A stretch of 22,754 nt of DNA, taken from an uncultured bacterium (GTDB lineage Bacteria; Bacillota_I; Bacilli_A; RF39; UBA660). A program made the position numbers and the translations under genes. This document shows, piece after piece, positions 12,609 through 20,499 of the stretch; positions within the stretch are counted from its first letter, which is position 1; the number at the start of each line of letters is the position of its first letter. Location: NCBI GenBank assembly GCA_900314225.1, contig OMUM01000116.1, positions 1-22,754 on the forward strand, given 5' to 3'. The notes under the pieces were generated by a model. It saw only the letters and a list, made by a program, of their open reading frames with translations. It made no database searches and was not told the origin of the DNA.

Positions 12609-15563
12609 ATGTACTTAAAAGAAATAGTTGCTAGTGGATTTAAGTCATTTGCAGATAAAATTGATATAAAATTAGATAATAAAATTACTTGTATTGTTGG
12701 ACCTAATGGTAGTGGTAAATCAAATATTGTTGATGCTGTTAGATGGGTGCTTGGAGAACAATCAGTTAAGTCTCTTCGAGGAGATGGCTCAATGTCTGAT
12801 GTAATATTTTCGGGTAGTAAAAGTAGAAATCCACTTAATGTTGCAAGTGTTGAATTGGTTTTTGATAATACAGATCATTATTTAAATGTACCATATACAG
12901 AAATATCTATTAAGAGAAGAGTATATCGTACAGGTGAAAATGAGTATTTTTTAAATCATGAAAGATGTAGGCTAAGAGATATTAATAATTTACTTATGGA
13001 TACTGGTATGGGTAAAGGTTCTTTTAATATTATATCTCAGGGTGAAGTAGATAAAATATTAAGTAATTCTTCTTATGATAGACGAATAATTTTTGAAGAA
13101 GCATCTGGTATTCTAAAATATAAAAAAAGGAAAGAAGAGGCTTTAAAAAGACTAGATAAAACACATAATAACTTAGATAGAGTAAATGATATTATTACGG
13201 AATTAACTGATCGACTTGATCCTTTAAAAGAACAAAGTGAAAAAGCAAATATTTATTTAGAAAATAAAAAAGGACTTGATAAATATGAAGTAGCTTTACT
13301 AACATATGATATTGATACATTGAATAATAACTTAGAAATAGCTAAATCTAAAAAAGAAAAATTAGATGAGGAGATACTTTCTCTTTCAACTGAATCTAAT
13401 AAAAATAATTCTAAATATTTAGAAGAAACTAATAAATTAGGAAAATTATCAGAGGAGTTAGCTAAATTACAAAAAGAATTATTAAAAGTTACAGAAGAGG
13501 CAACTAGAATAGAAGGAGAAAAGAATTTATTAAAAGAGAGAAGTAAAACTACTAAAGAAGAAGATGAAATAAAAGAAAATATTCGTAATCTTATTGAAAC
13601 AAGAGAAAAATTATCTGGAGAAGAAAGTATAATTAGTTCTAAATTGAATGATATAGAAGACTCTTTTAGAAATAAAGATAATGAATTAAAAGAAATAGAA
13701 AATAATCTTCAGAGTGAACAAAGTAAAAAGAATATGCTTACTAGTAATTATTCGAAAGCAAGTCAGGAGCTTATTTCTTTAAAATATCGAATAACTAATT
13801 TGAGAAGTCAAATTGAACAGGGTGCTGATATGCCAAATAGTGTTAGGAGTGTTTTAAAAGCTAATGAGCTTAAAGGTATTTATAATACGATTGGAAATGT
13901 TTTATCTATTGATGAGAAGTATGTTAAAGCACTAAATACTGCCATAGCAGGCAATAAAAACTTTGTTATTACAAAAGATGAGAGTTCAGCTAAGAAAGCA
14001 ATTTCTTATTTAAAAGATAATCATTTAGGTCGAGCAACATTCTTCCCACTTTCTGTTATTAAAGAAAGATATATTGATTATAATAGTTTAAATTTATTAA
14101 AAAATAGTAATGATTTTTTAGGTGTTATGTCTGATTTAGCAAATTATAATAAAGAATTTACACCTATTATTAAAAATCAATTAGGAACAGTAATAGTTTC
14201 AACAAATATTAATTCGGCGACCAATCTTTCTCATATGATAAATCAAAAATATAAGATAGTTACTCTAGATGGAGATGTTGTTAATGTTGGAGGATCTTTA
14301 ACTGGAGGATCTACTAATAATACAAAGAGCATTGTTATTTTAAAACAGGAATTATCTCATTTAGAAGAAAAATTTAATAATTTACAAGATGAAGAAAAAT
14401 CTATTCAGGAACAATTACAAATTAATAATAAAAATATAAGTAAGATAGAAGAAGATACATATAAAGTATCTAAAGAAAAGGTTTCTTTGAAAGAAGAATA
14501 TAATAATAAGAAAAATGAATTATTAGAAATTAAAAATAAGTTACTTAATATTAAAAAAGAATATGAATCTCTAGAAGCTATAAATAATAATAATGTAAGT
14601 GAAAAAGAGGAAGAGTTAATTAAAAAATATCATGAAAAAATAGCTTTAAAAGAACAAATTGAATTTCATATTACTAATTTATCTAAAGAAATTGATGAAT
14701 TAAAAGATAAAGAAGAAAAGTATCAGGCTGAAGAAAAAATTAAGAAGAGTATTCTTCATACTAAAGAGAAATTATCAAATGAACTTGAAATTGAAATAAA
14801 TAGAATTGATGTAAGATTAGATAATATGTTACAGAAATTATCTAGTGAATATGAAATGACATATGATAGAGCAAAGGGCGAATATATATTAGATATTGAT
14901 CCAGAAGAAGCGAGAAGAAAAGTAAATAATTATAAAAATAATATTAAAAGTATTGGTATGGTTAATTTGGATTCGATTGAAGAGTATAAACAAGTTAATA
15001 CAAGATTTGAATTTTTAAATAATCAAAAGTCTGATTTATTAAAAGCAGAAGATTCTCTTCTTGAAATAATGAATGAAATGGATGAAGTTATGAAAGAGGA
15101 GTTTAAAAATACTTTTGAAAATATTAGAGTAGAATTTCAAAAAGTCTTTAAAGAGTTATTTATGGGTGGACATGCTGATTTAAAATTGACTGATGAATCT
15201 AATTTACTAGAAACTGGAATAGATATAGTAGCATCTCCTCCTGGTAAGAAGTTAACTACTATTACTTTACTTTCTGGTGGTGAAAAGACTTTGACAGCAA
15301 TTTCTTTATTGTTTGCAATTTTAAATGTTAGAAAAGTTCCTTTCTGCTTATTTGATGAAGTTGAAGCTGCTTTAGATGAAGCTAATGTTGGAGTTGTCGG
15401 AAAATATTTAAATAATTATCAAGATAAGACTCAATTTTTAATAATTACTCACAAAAAGAAGACTATGGAATATGCTCATACTTTATATGGAATAACTATG
15501 CAAGAGTCTGGTGTATCAAAACTTGTAAGTGTCCATTTAGAAGATCATGAAGAAGTGCTATGA
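12609..15563 (+). CDS. smc: chromosome partition protein SMC
   Basis: A condensin ATPase that organises and segregates the chromosome with ScpA/ScpB. Of 984 residues, the N-terminal head has Walker A GPNGSGKS (31-38), preceded by GFKSFADK. A coiled coil (about 165-400) leads to the hinge (about 405-567, ending in VVNVGGSLTGG). A second coil (about 570-800) leads to the C-terminal head with signature LSGGEKT (888-894) and Walker B CLFDEVEAALDEA (D916, E917). It is about 200 residues shorter than B. subtilis SMC, the missing length being in the coiled arms. ATG 12609 follows AGGGTGA (12597-12603); an in-frame GTG at 12600 lies within that site. It overlaps the next gene by ATGA. In B. subtilis, smc follows rnc and precedes ftsY; neither is here. 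Confidence 0.97.
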   Translation: MYLKEIVASGFKSFADKIDIKLDNKITCIVGPNGSGKSNIVDAVRWVLGEQSVKSLRGDGSMSDVIFSGSKSRNPLNVASVELVFDNTDHYLNVPYTEISIKRRVYRTGENEYFLNHERCRLRDINNLLMDTGMGKGSFNIISQGEVDKILSNSSYDRRIIFEEASGILKYKKRKEEALKRLDKTHNNLDRVNDIITELTDRLDPLKEQSEKANIYLENKKGLDKYEVALLTYDIDTLNNNLEIAKSKKEKLDEEILSLSTESNKNNSKYLEETNKLGKLSEELAKLQKELLKVTEEATRIEGEKNLLKERSKTTKEEDEIKENIRNLIETREKLSGEESIISSKLNDIEDSFRNKDNELKEIENNLQSEQSKKNMLTSNYSKASQELISLKYRITNLRSQIEQGADMPNSVRSVLKANELKGIYNTIGNVLSIDEKYVKALNTAIAGNKNFVITKDESSAKKAISYLKDNHLGRATFFPLSVIKERYIDYNSLNLLKNSNDFLGVMSDLANYNKEFTPIIKNQLGTVIVSTNINSATNLSHMINQKYKIVTLDGDVVNVGGSLTGGSTNNTKSIVILKQELSHLEEKFNNLQDEEKSIQEQLQINNKNISKIEEDTYKVSKEKVSLKEEYNNKKNELLEIKNKLLNIKKEYESLEAINNNNVSEKEEELIKKYHEKIALKEQIEFHITNLSKEIDELKDKEEKYQAEEKIKKSILHTKEKLSNELEIEINRIDVRLDNMLQKLSSEYEMTYDRAKGEYILDIDPEEARRKVNNYKNNIKSIGMVNLDSIEEYKQVNTRFEFLNNQKSDLLKAEDSLLEIMNEMDEVMKEEFKNTFENIRVEFQKVFKELFMGGHADLKLTDESNLLETGIDIVASPPGKKLTTITLLSGGEKTLTAISLLFAILNVRKVPFCLFDEVEAALDEANVGVVGKYLNNYQDKTQFLIITHKKKTMEYAHTLYGITMQESGVSKLVSVHLEDHEEVL

Positions 15564-16372
15564 CAGAACAAGAAATAATTGAATATATTGGTTTTAGTGG
15601 AACTTATACTAAGAATGTTAAAAAGAAATTAAATAAATTAATAAAAAAATATCATCCTGATCATAATAAAACAGATAAAAAAACTATTCTTACTTTATAT
15701 TCTATAAAAGAAAAACTGGAAAATAAGACTTTAACTTATACTAAAAATATTGATAATACTAGTCAGACTAATAATATTTATAAAAAAGAAGAAGTATATG
15801 ATACTAAAACAATAAATTTTATTAATAGAATCATAAATATTTTAATAAGAGAAAAAGATTTCTTTAATAAAGAATTAAATAAAATATATAATAAAGAATA
15901 TTATTATAATAAAAAATTATATAAAAATAGTGAATTAGATAGTTATAATGATATTGAAATTGAAAAAATATTAGAAATATTAGATTCTATAAAGAAAGTT
16001 AATTATATTGATATTTTATATGTAATATTTATTTTTATATTTATTGGTCTTAGTTTTTATAATATTATTTTTAGTATATTTCTTTTGTTTATTATTTATT
16101 TTGAATATTCTTTTATTAAAGAAAGATATAATGAGTATAATAAGTCTTTAGTAATTCTTAGAGAGAAAAAAGCAAAAAAGGAAGAATATTATATTAAGAA
16201 TAGAAAATATGAAAAAATTATTAATAGATTAAATAGAGATGAATTAGATTTAAAAAATGAAAGAAGAAAAGTCGCTAATGATATTTCATTTTATAATTAT
16301 CAGTTATCTTTAAGTAATAATTATTCTAAAGTTCGAGAAGATAATGATAGTAAAGTATATAAAAAAGACTAG
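15560..16372 (+). CDS. membrane J-domain protein coupled to smc
   Basis: A 270-residue protein with a compact J-domain-like N-terminus (1-58). HPD lies at 32-34 after the basic helix KKLNKLIKKY. A Lys/Asn/Tyr-rich linker (60-90) leads to a helical charged stretch (about 90-145), a two-span hydrophobic hairpin (about 150-166 and 168-184), and a second long charged helix likely to be coiled coil (186-250). Both ends should be cytoplasmic. Its ATG overlaps the smc stop (ATGA, 15560-15563) and it has no clear ribosome site of its own, so it should be made by translational coupling with SMC. J-domains recruit DnaK; a link between DnaK, the membrane and SMC is inferred from position only. Its stop shares CTAG with the convergent def gene. 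Confidence 0.78.
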   Translation: MTEQEIIEYIGFSGTYTKNVKKKLNKLIKKYHPDHNKTDKKTILTLYSIKEKLENKTLTYTKNIDNTSQTNNIYKKEEVYDTKTINFINRIINILIREKDFFNKELNKIYNKEYYYNKKLYKNSELDSYNDIEIEKILEILDSIKKVNYIDILYVIFIFIFIGLSFYNIIFSIFLLFIIYFEYSFIKERYNEYNKSLVILREKKAKKEEYYIKNRKYEKIINRLNRDELDLKNERRKVANDISFYNYQLSLSNNYSKVREDNDSKVYKKD

Positions 16373-16926
16373 ATGGCTCTCATCTTGTCTTTATCTTTAT
16401 ATGGATTTTTTTTATCTATTTTATCTACAAATAATATTCCGTTTAAATGATCTAATTCATGTTGGAAACAAACGGCTAGTTCTTCTCTTCCTCTTACATG
16501 AATTTTTCTTCCTTCCATATCATAAGCTTCCATGGTAACTCTGGCATATCTTGGAACTATTCCTTCGACTGGTCTATTGACACTTAAACAACCTTCGCCT
16601 TCTTCAACATAAATTTTTTCCATAGAATTACTTATTATTTTAGGATTTATTAAGATATATGTTTCAAATTCACCTTCACCTGGTTCACCAATTTCATTAA
16701 CGACAACAAACATTCTTTTTGCAACACCAAGTTGTATAGCTGACATTCCCATACCAGGCCGTAGATCATATTTTTCAGCAAGCTCAGGCATTTGAGAGTC
16801 ATGTAAATAAGTAATCATAGTATTTATTAAATCTTTATCTTTTTTTGTAAGTGGAAATTTAACTTCCTTACTAATACTTCTAAGTCTTTTATCTTTTTCA
16901 TCTAATATATCTTTTGTTTTTAACAC
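16369..16926 (-). CDS. def: peptide deformylase
   Basis: A metalloenzyme that removes the N-formyl group from new proteins. All three motifs are present (numbered from the GTG at 16935): GMGMSAIQ (61-68), EGCLS (114-118, metal ligand C116) and QHELDH (158-163, two His ligands and catalytic Glu). The insertions and length (185-188 residues) fit the Gram-positive type 2 enzyme. I place the start at GTG 16926 because GAGGTGG (16938-16932) lies 5 bases before it; the GTG at 16935 is inside that site. It has a near-perfect promoter of its own. It is convergent with the J-domain gene, overlapping its stop by 4 bases. Confidence 0.95.
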   Translation of the reverse strand: MLKTKDILDEKDKRLRSISKEVKFPLTKKDKDLINTMITYLHDSQMPELAEKYDLRPGMGMSAIQLGVAKRMFVVVNEIGEPGEGEFETYILINPKIISNSMEKIYVEEGEGCLSVNRPVEGIVPRYARVTMEAYDMEGRKIHVRGREELAVCFQHELDHLNGILFVDKIDKKNPYKDKDKMRAI

Positions 16927-16931
16927 TAATA

Positions 16932-16938
16932 CCACCTC
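16932..16938 (-). promoter_or_regulatory. def ribosome binding site deciding a GTG start
   Basis: GAGGTGG on the minus strand lies 5 bases before GTG 16926 and includes the upstream in-frame GTG at 16935, which argues against that start. Confidence 0.65.
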
Positions 16939-16971
16939 ACTTTTTAATTACTTATCAAAACTAACATATAT

Positions 16972-16999
16972 ATTATATACAATTTGTAAGATTTGTCAA
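16972..16999 (-). promoter_or_regulatory. def promoter (consensus)
   Basis: Read on the minus strand: TTGACA (16999-16994), a 16-base spacer and TATAAT (16977-16972), both perfect. The -35 lies directly after the U-tract of the terminator behind the upstream microprotein gene. Confidence 0.85.
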
Positions 17000-17005
17000 A
17001 AAACA

Positions 17006-17029
17006 AAAATGATTCATACGAATCATTTT
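17006..17029 (-). terminator. terminator of the YjcZ-like microprotein gene
   Basis: The perfect 10-bp stem has the core AATGATTC/GAATCATT (arms 17006-17015 and 17020-17029) and a 4-base loop. On the minus strand it continues as TGTTTTTTG, a good U-tract. Confidence 0.78.
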
Positions 17030-17034
17030 ATAAA

Positions 17035-17190
17035 TTAATTATTATGTCTTGTACCAATTATAATTACTAGTAGAATAAATAATACTAATATAATAGCATA
17101 ATTATTTCTACTACAATTATTATTTATTGGGTAGTAGGAAACAGTTGTTGTATTAGGACAACATCCATTTGTTGCTCCATAGTAATACAT
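17035..17190 (-). CDS. YjcZ-like small membrane protein (51 residues)
   Basis: A short gene on the minus strand. It starts MYYYGATNGCCPN, continues with a Tyr/Asn/Cys-rich stretch and ends NNYAIILVLFILLVIIIGTR plus HNN. One membrane segment (about 31-46) close to the C-terminus resembles the 'GFaLIVVLFILLiIVGa' signature of the tiny YjcZ/SscA proteins linked to Bacillus spores. A perfect AAAGGAGG (17204-17197) lies 6 bases before ATG 17190, and a terminator follows the stop, so it has all marks of a real gene. It may equally be a non-spore membrane microprotein; the sequence does not show which. I see no clear promoter, only AT-rich DNA upstream (17191-17270). Confidence 0.72.
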   Translation of the reverse strand: MYYYGATNGCCPNTTTVSYYPINNNCSRNNYAIILVLFILLVIIIGTRHNN

Positions 17191-17272
17191 AAATATCCTC
17201 CTTTACTAATCTAATATAATTTATGTGATTTTACAGTTATTGTTAATAATTTAGTTAATAGAATAAATTAAG

Positions 17273-17302
17273 TTAATATTTTATTCAATTTTATGGTATA
17301 TT
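17273..17302 (+). promoter_or_regulatory. ftsW promoter
   Basis: The extended -10 TGGTATATT (17294-17302) has TTAATA (17273-17278) as a weak -35 at 18 bases. A TATAAT at 17312-17317 is too close to the ribosome site AAGGAAG to serve. Confidence 0.5.
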
Positions 17303-17331
17303 TATTATGTATATAATAAAAGGAAGATTAG

Positions 17332-18465
17332 ATGAGAAAGATATTTAAATATTTAGATAAAACATTACTTATAATTACTTTAATCTTATTTATCTTTGGA
17401 TTAATAATGGTTTTTTCGGCATCTAATGTTACGGCATATATGTCACATGCTGTTAGTCCATATAGATATTTTATAAAGCAAGGAGCATTTCTTTTAGTTG
17501 GCTTTATTATATCTTTTTTCTTAATTAGATTTAATACTAGATCATATAATTATTTTTATTGGCCGTTTATTATAATTAGTATTGTATCTTTGGGATTAGT
17601 TTTAGTATTTGGTACTATAATTAATAAAGCAAAAAGTTGGTTTGAAATTGGTCCTATTAGTATTCAGCCCAGTGAATTTGTTAAAGTAATTGTTATTGTT
17701 TTTTTAGCTTGCTACTACGATATTAATAAAAAGAAATTAAATAAGTGGACTGTTAGTTTATTTCCAATAGCAATTTGTTTAATAATTGCCGTATTGATAT
17801 TTGCTCAACCGGATCTTGGAACAACTATAATATTTGCATGTATTGTCGGTGCTATATTTTTGTCTGTACCAATTTCTAAAGAAATAAAGTTTAAAACAAC
17901 ATTTTTAACGTTTGGACTTTTATTCTTTGGTATAGTTGTTATTTTAGGTAGTGGAAAAGGTGTATTATTACAGAGACAACTTGAAAGATTTAATTTTACT
18001 GATCCTTGTTCTAGAATACTTGATGATGGAAATCAAGTCTGTAACTGTTATATTGCTATTAATAATGGCGGACTTACTGGTGTTGGACTTGGTAATTCTA
18101 CACAAAAATATTTATATTTACCAGAACCATATACTGATTTTATATTTGCAATTATTGTTGAAGAGTTAGGTGTAATTACAGGAATAATATTAATATTTGC
18201 TTATATAGTTGTATTATATAGAATATTATTAATAGGAAGACAATGCCCTAATAATAGAGGAGCAACTATTTGTTATGGTGTAGCTATTTATATATTTTTA
18301 CATATTGCTATTAATTTAATGGGTATAATGGGGATGATGCCAATGACAGGAGTTCCACTTCCTTTTATAAGTTATGGAGGAAGTTTTACTACTAGTTTAA
18401 TAATAGCATTAACATTAGTTCAAAGGATTAGTTTTGAAAATGCAGTAATGAAAGAAAAAAAATAA
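17332..18465 (+). CDS. ftsW: SEDS-family peptidoglycan glycosyltransferase FtsW
   Basis: A 377-residue polytopic membrane protein of the SEDS family, which polymerises lipid II; FtsW works at the division septum with a class B PBP. Recognisable stretches: GLIMVFSASN in the first span, SWFEIGPISIQPSEFVKV, FAQPDLGTT, GVGLGNSTQKYLYLPEPYTD followed by FIFAIIVEELG, and GVPLPFISYGGS near the end. The 'GNSTQKYLYLPEP' form favours FtsW over RodA, which typically has 'GQGTQS.LNFLPE'. The large extracellular loop has several Cys (FTDPCSRILDDGNQVCNCY), unlike B. subtilis. ATG 17332 follows AAGGAAG. It is not clustered with mur or mra genes. Confidence 0.92.
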   Translation: MRKIFKYLDKTLLIITLILFIFGLIMVFSASNVTAYMSHAVSPYRYFIKQGAFLLVGFIISFFLIRFNTRSYNYFYWPFIIISIVSLGLVLVFGTIINKAKSWFEIGPISIQPSEFVKVIVIVFLACYYDINKKKLNKWTVSLFPIAICLIIAVLIFAQPDLGTTIIFACIVGAIFLSVPISKEIKFKTTFLTFGLLFFGIVVILGSGKGVLLQRQLERFNFTDPCSRILDDGNQVCNCYIAINNGGLTGVGLGNSTQKYLYLPEPYTDFIFAIIVEELGVITGIILIFAYIVVLYRILLIGRQCPNNRGATICYGVAIYIFLHIAINLMGIMGMMPMTGVPLPFISYGGSFTTSLIIALTLVQRISFENAVMKEKK

Positions 18466-18473
18466 AAAAAGTA

Positions 18474-18502
18474 TTTACTTTAATAAAAAAATAATAGATA
18501 AT
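18474..18502 (+). promoter_or_regulatory. promoter of the small membrane-protein pair
   Basis: TTTACT (18474-18479), a 17-base spacer and GATAAT (18497-18502). Transcription would start near 18509, 24 bases before the GTG start. Confidence 0.5.
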
Positions 18503-18532
18503 TTAATTATAGATAATGGGAAGGTGATTAGT

Positions 18533-18931
18533 GTGAAGAAGGTAGAGAAAAAAAGAAAAGTTTATTTAAGTGATTTAATAGGGCCGACTATTGCTATTGA
18601 AAATCTTTTGATATTATTATTTTATTTATGGTGGAATTTTGCAGTAATTAAAAAACCGGGAGTAGTTTCTTATATTATTGCTTACCTTTTGGTTTTTGGA
18701 GCAATTTTCTTGATTGTTTTGAGTATTATTAGTTTTATAAGACTTTTAATGAATAAAGAAGATTTGAGCAAAAAATTAAAAGTAGAAAGAACTTATTTTT
18801 CTGTAGTTGGTATGATACTTGGTTTAGTGTTATTATTGTTTACTTATACAATAGCATGTTCTATAACAGACTTTAGTAAGCCAGTTGGATATTGTGATGG
18901 TTTAACTGATATTGTTAGGGAAAATAGATAG
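18533..18931 (+). CDS. small three-span membrane protein, unknown function
   Basis: I do not recognise this 132-residue protein. It has a basic N-terminus (KKVEKKRK) and three probable membrane segments: about 16-37, 44-70 (followed by a charged loop, RLLMNKEDLSKKLKVER) and 88-110. A short tail has two Cys (C109, C121). The start is GTG 18533, 4 bases after AAGGTGAT (18521-18528); the in-frame GTG at 18524 lies inside that ribosome site. It is followed after 13 bases by another protein of the same layout, with which it should be co-transcribed. Confidence 0.7.
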   Translation: MKKVEKKRKVYLSDLIGPTIAIENLLILLFYLWWNFAVIKKPGVVSYIIAYLLVFGAIFLIVLSIISFIRLLMNKEDLSKKLKVERTYFSVVGMILGLVLLLFTYTIACSITDFSKPVGYCDGLTDIVRENR

Positions 18932-18944
18932 AGGAGAAATAGTT

Positions 18945-19286
18945 ATGAAGAAAGATAAAACTTTAAAATATTTAATTTTATTTGTTATTGTGGTGTTTTT
19001 AGCACTTGTATTTTTTGCATATACAAGAGGTGTTGTTTATCAAAAAAATGGGTATGGAGAAATAATTGATTGTTCTTATACTGTGGTTAATCTTATTATA
19101 AATACTTTTATAATTATTATTTCTTTGGCGATAGTTGAATCATCTATTGTATCCATAAGAAAATTACCTAAAGATAAAAATGACTATAGTAAAGCATTAG
19201 TTACTGCTAATATAATTATTGGTACTTTATTAAATGTATTTATTATATTTTGGCCAATAGCTATTTATATCATAAAATGTATTTAG
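18945..19286 (+). CDS. second small three-span membrane protein, unknown function
   Basis: I do not recognise this 113-residue protein. It has a basic start (MKKDKTLK), membrane segments at about 8-26, 45-68 and 87-110, and a basic loop, RKLPKDKNDYSKAL, between the last two. The layout, charged loop and spacing resemble the preceding gene, suggesting a diverged tandem pair, though identity is low by eye. ATG 18945 follows GAGGAG (18931-18936), directly after the upstream stop. Transcription ends at the strong hairpin at 19322-19354. Confidence 0.68.
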   Translation: MKKDKTLKYLILFVIVVFLALVFFAYTRGVVYQKNGYGEIIDCSYTVVNLIINTFIIIISLAIVESSIVSIRKLPKDKNDYSKALVTANIIIGTLLNVFIIFWPIAIYIIKCI

Positions 19287-19319
19287 AAATAGTATTTTCT
19301 TTTCTTTTATTTTATTAAT

Positions 19320-19348
19320 TTGCATTTGTTATAACAACATGTTATAAT
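19320..19348 (+). promoter_or_regulatory. promoter of the GdpP-like gene, embedded in a dyad
   Basis: TTGCAT (19320-19325), a 17-base spacer and TATAAT (19343-19348), preceded by TGT. The start would be near 19355, just past the terminator stem, so the new mRNA does not contain the hairpin. Confidence 0.72.
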
Positions 19349-19362
19349 AAATGCGATTTTTT
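19322..19362 (+). terminator. strong terminator overlapping the next promoter
   Basis: A 15-bp stem (arms 19322-19336 and 19340-19354, one G-U pair, loop ACA) is followed by GA and six Ts. It ends the transcript of the small membrane-protein pair. The right arm contains TGTTATAAT, the -10 of the following gene. The symmetry would also allow an operator. Confidence 0.78.
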
Positions 19363-19387
19363 ATTGTGGGGGAAAAGAGGATAGAAT

Positions 19388-20476
19388 ATGGGTGACAAGA
19401 TAAAGTTATTTAGTTCTGAATTAGATAAAAAAATAGTGAAAAATTCGAAAGTATTTATTGTTGGGCATAATGAACTAGATTTTGATGCTATTGGTTCTGC
19501 TATTGGTTTATATGTTCTCACAAAAAAAAGAGGTGCTGAACCATATATTATAGTAAATGATGATAAAGAAAAATTGGAACCAGGTGTAAAGAAAATAATA
19601 GATACTTGCAGTTCTATGAATATTATTGATAAAAATAAATTTTTAGATATTGTTGATGATAATTCTATACTTATTGTAACTGATACTAATAAAAAAGAAT
19701 TGATTTCAGTTGCTGATTATCTAGATAAATTTAAAGATGTTGTAATAATTGATCATCATTTTTTATCTGATGAATCAATCAATGCTTCATTAAGCTATGT
19801 TAACCTAGAATCTTCTAGTGCTTCGGAAATTGTTACACGAATATTAAATATTACAAAAACAAAATATGATAGTTTAATCGCTAATTATTTACTTGCAGGA
19901 ATATGTTTGGATACAGATAGATTTAAGAAAAACACTTCAGCATTAACACATGATATTGCTGAGAAATTAATTAATCATGGTGCAGAAATGGATTTTGTTA
20001 ATGGACTTTTTCTTCAAGATTTTGAAAGTTATTGTCATGTTGCTAGTTTAATAATATATGATAATACTATTCGAAAAATTTATACTGAATCTTTATCTCC
20101 AGTTCAAGTCTCATTTTCTTTAAATAGAAAAATGCCTAAAAGCATTTATTTAAAAGAAGATTGTGCTAAGGCTGCTGATAGAATGATAAAATTTATTGAT
20201 ACTGATGCATCATTTGTAATGTGTTATGTTGATCCAGAAAATGTTCATATATCTGCAAGAGGTGGAAAAAGAGTTAATGTTGGTAAAATAATGGAAAATA
20301 TTGGTGGTGGAGGAAATTACCAAAGTGCAGGAGCAAAAATTAAGTCTGATGATATATTTTTAATTGAAAAAAAGATAATGGAAAGTGTTCCTTTGGGTAT
20401 ATCTTCTGAAGAAACTATCATTGATAATCCTGTCGAAATGAATGCAAAACAATTAGTGAAAAAAATAAACAAATAA
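19388..20476 (+). CDS. stand-alone GdpP-type DHH/DHHA1 phosphodiesterase
   Basis: The 362 residues match the C-terminal catalytic half of GdpP, which hydrolyses cyclic di-AMP. The DHH domain has GHNELDFDAIG (26-36), TDTNKKEL (98-105), IDHH (121-124) and GICLDTDRF (171-179), giving metal-site residues H27, D31, D33, D99, H123 and D175. The DHHA1 domain has HISARGGKRVNVGKIMENI (287-305) and GGGGN (306-310), where the family normally has GGGGH. The two membrane spans, PAS and degenerate GGDEF domains of full GdpP (about 660 residues) are absent, and no such gene lies upstream. The alternatives are a Pde2 or NrnA-type enzyme acting on pApA, short oligonucleotides or pAp; the sequence alone does not decide the substrate. 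The start is ATG 19388 after AGAGGA. rplI, often next to gdpP, is not here. Confidence 0.82.
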   Translation: MGDKIKLFSSELDKKIVKNSKVFIVGHNELDFDAIGSAIGLYVLTKKRGAEPYIIVNDDKEKLEPGVKKIIDTCSSMNIIDKNKFLDIVDDNSILIVTDTNKKELISVADYLDKFKDVVIIDHHFLSDESINASLSYVNLESSSASEIVTRILNITKTKYDSLIANYLLAGICLDTDRFKKNTSALTHDIAEKLINHGAEMDFVNGLFLQDFESYCHVASLIIYDNTIRKIYTESLSPVQVSFSLNRKMPKSIYLKEDCAKAADRMIKFIDTDASFVMCYVDPENVHISARGGKRVNVGKIMENIGGGGNYQSAGAKIKSDDIFLIEKKIMESVPLGISSEETIIDNPVEMNAKQLVKKINK

Positions 20477-20499
20477 AAGTCTTTAAAGTCTTTTTTTTT
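20475..20499 (+). terminator. probable terminator after the DHH gene
   Basis: A short AAAAG/CTTTT stem, with the partly self-complementary CTTTAAAG inside, is followed by a run of ten Ts (20490-20499 with one C at its start). The U-tract is good and the stem weak. Confidence 0.4.

Noticed and set aside
4638..15563. Reassignment of TGA to Trp, as in many Mollicutes
   Set aside because: ylxR and smc end naturally at TGA and Trp codons are TGG, so the standard bacterial code applies.
16344..16538. Plus-strand frame of 64 codons opposite def
   Set aside because: Antisense to the conserved deformylase motifs; no ribosome site.
17951..18169. Overlapping plus-strand frame inside ftsW
   Set aside because: Out of frame with the conserved SEDS motifs and without support of its own.
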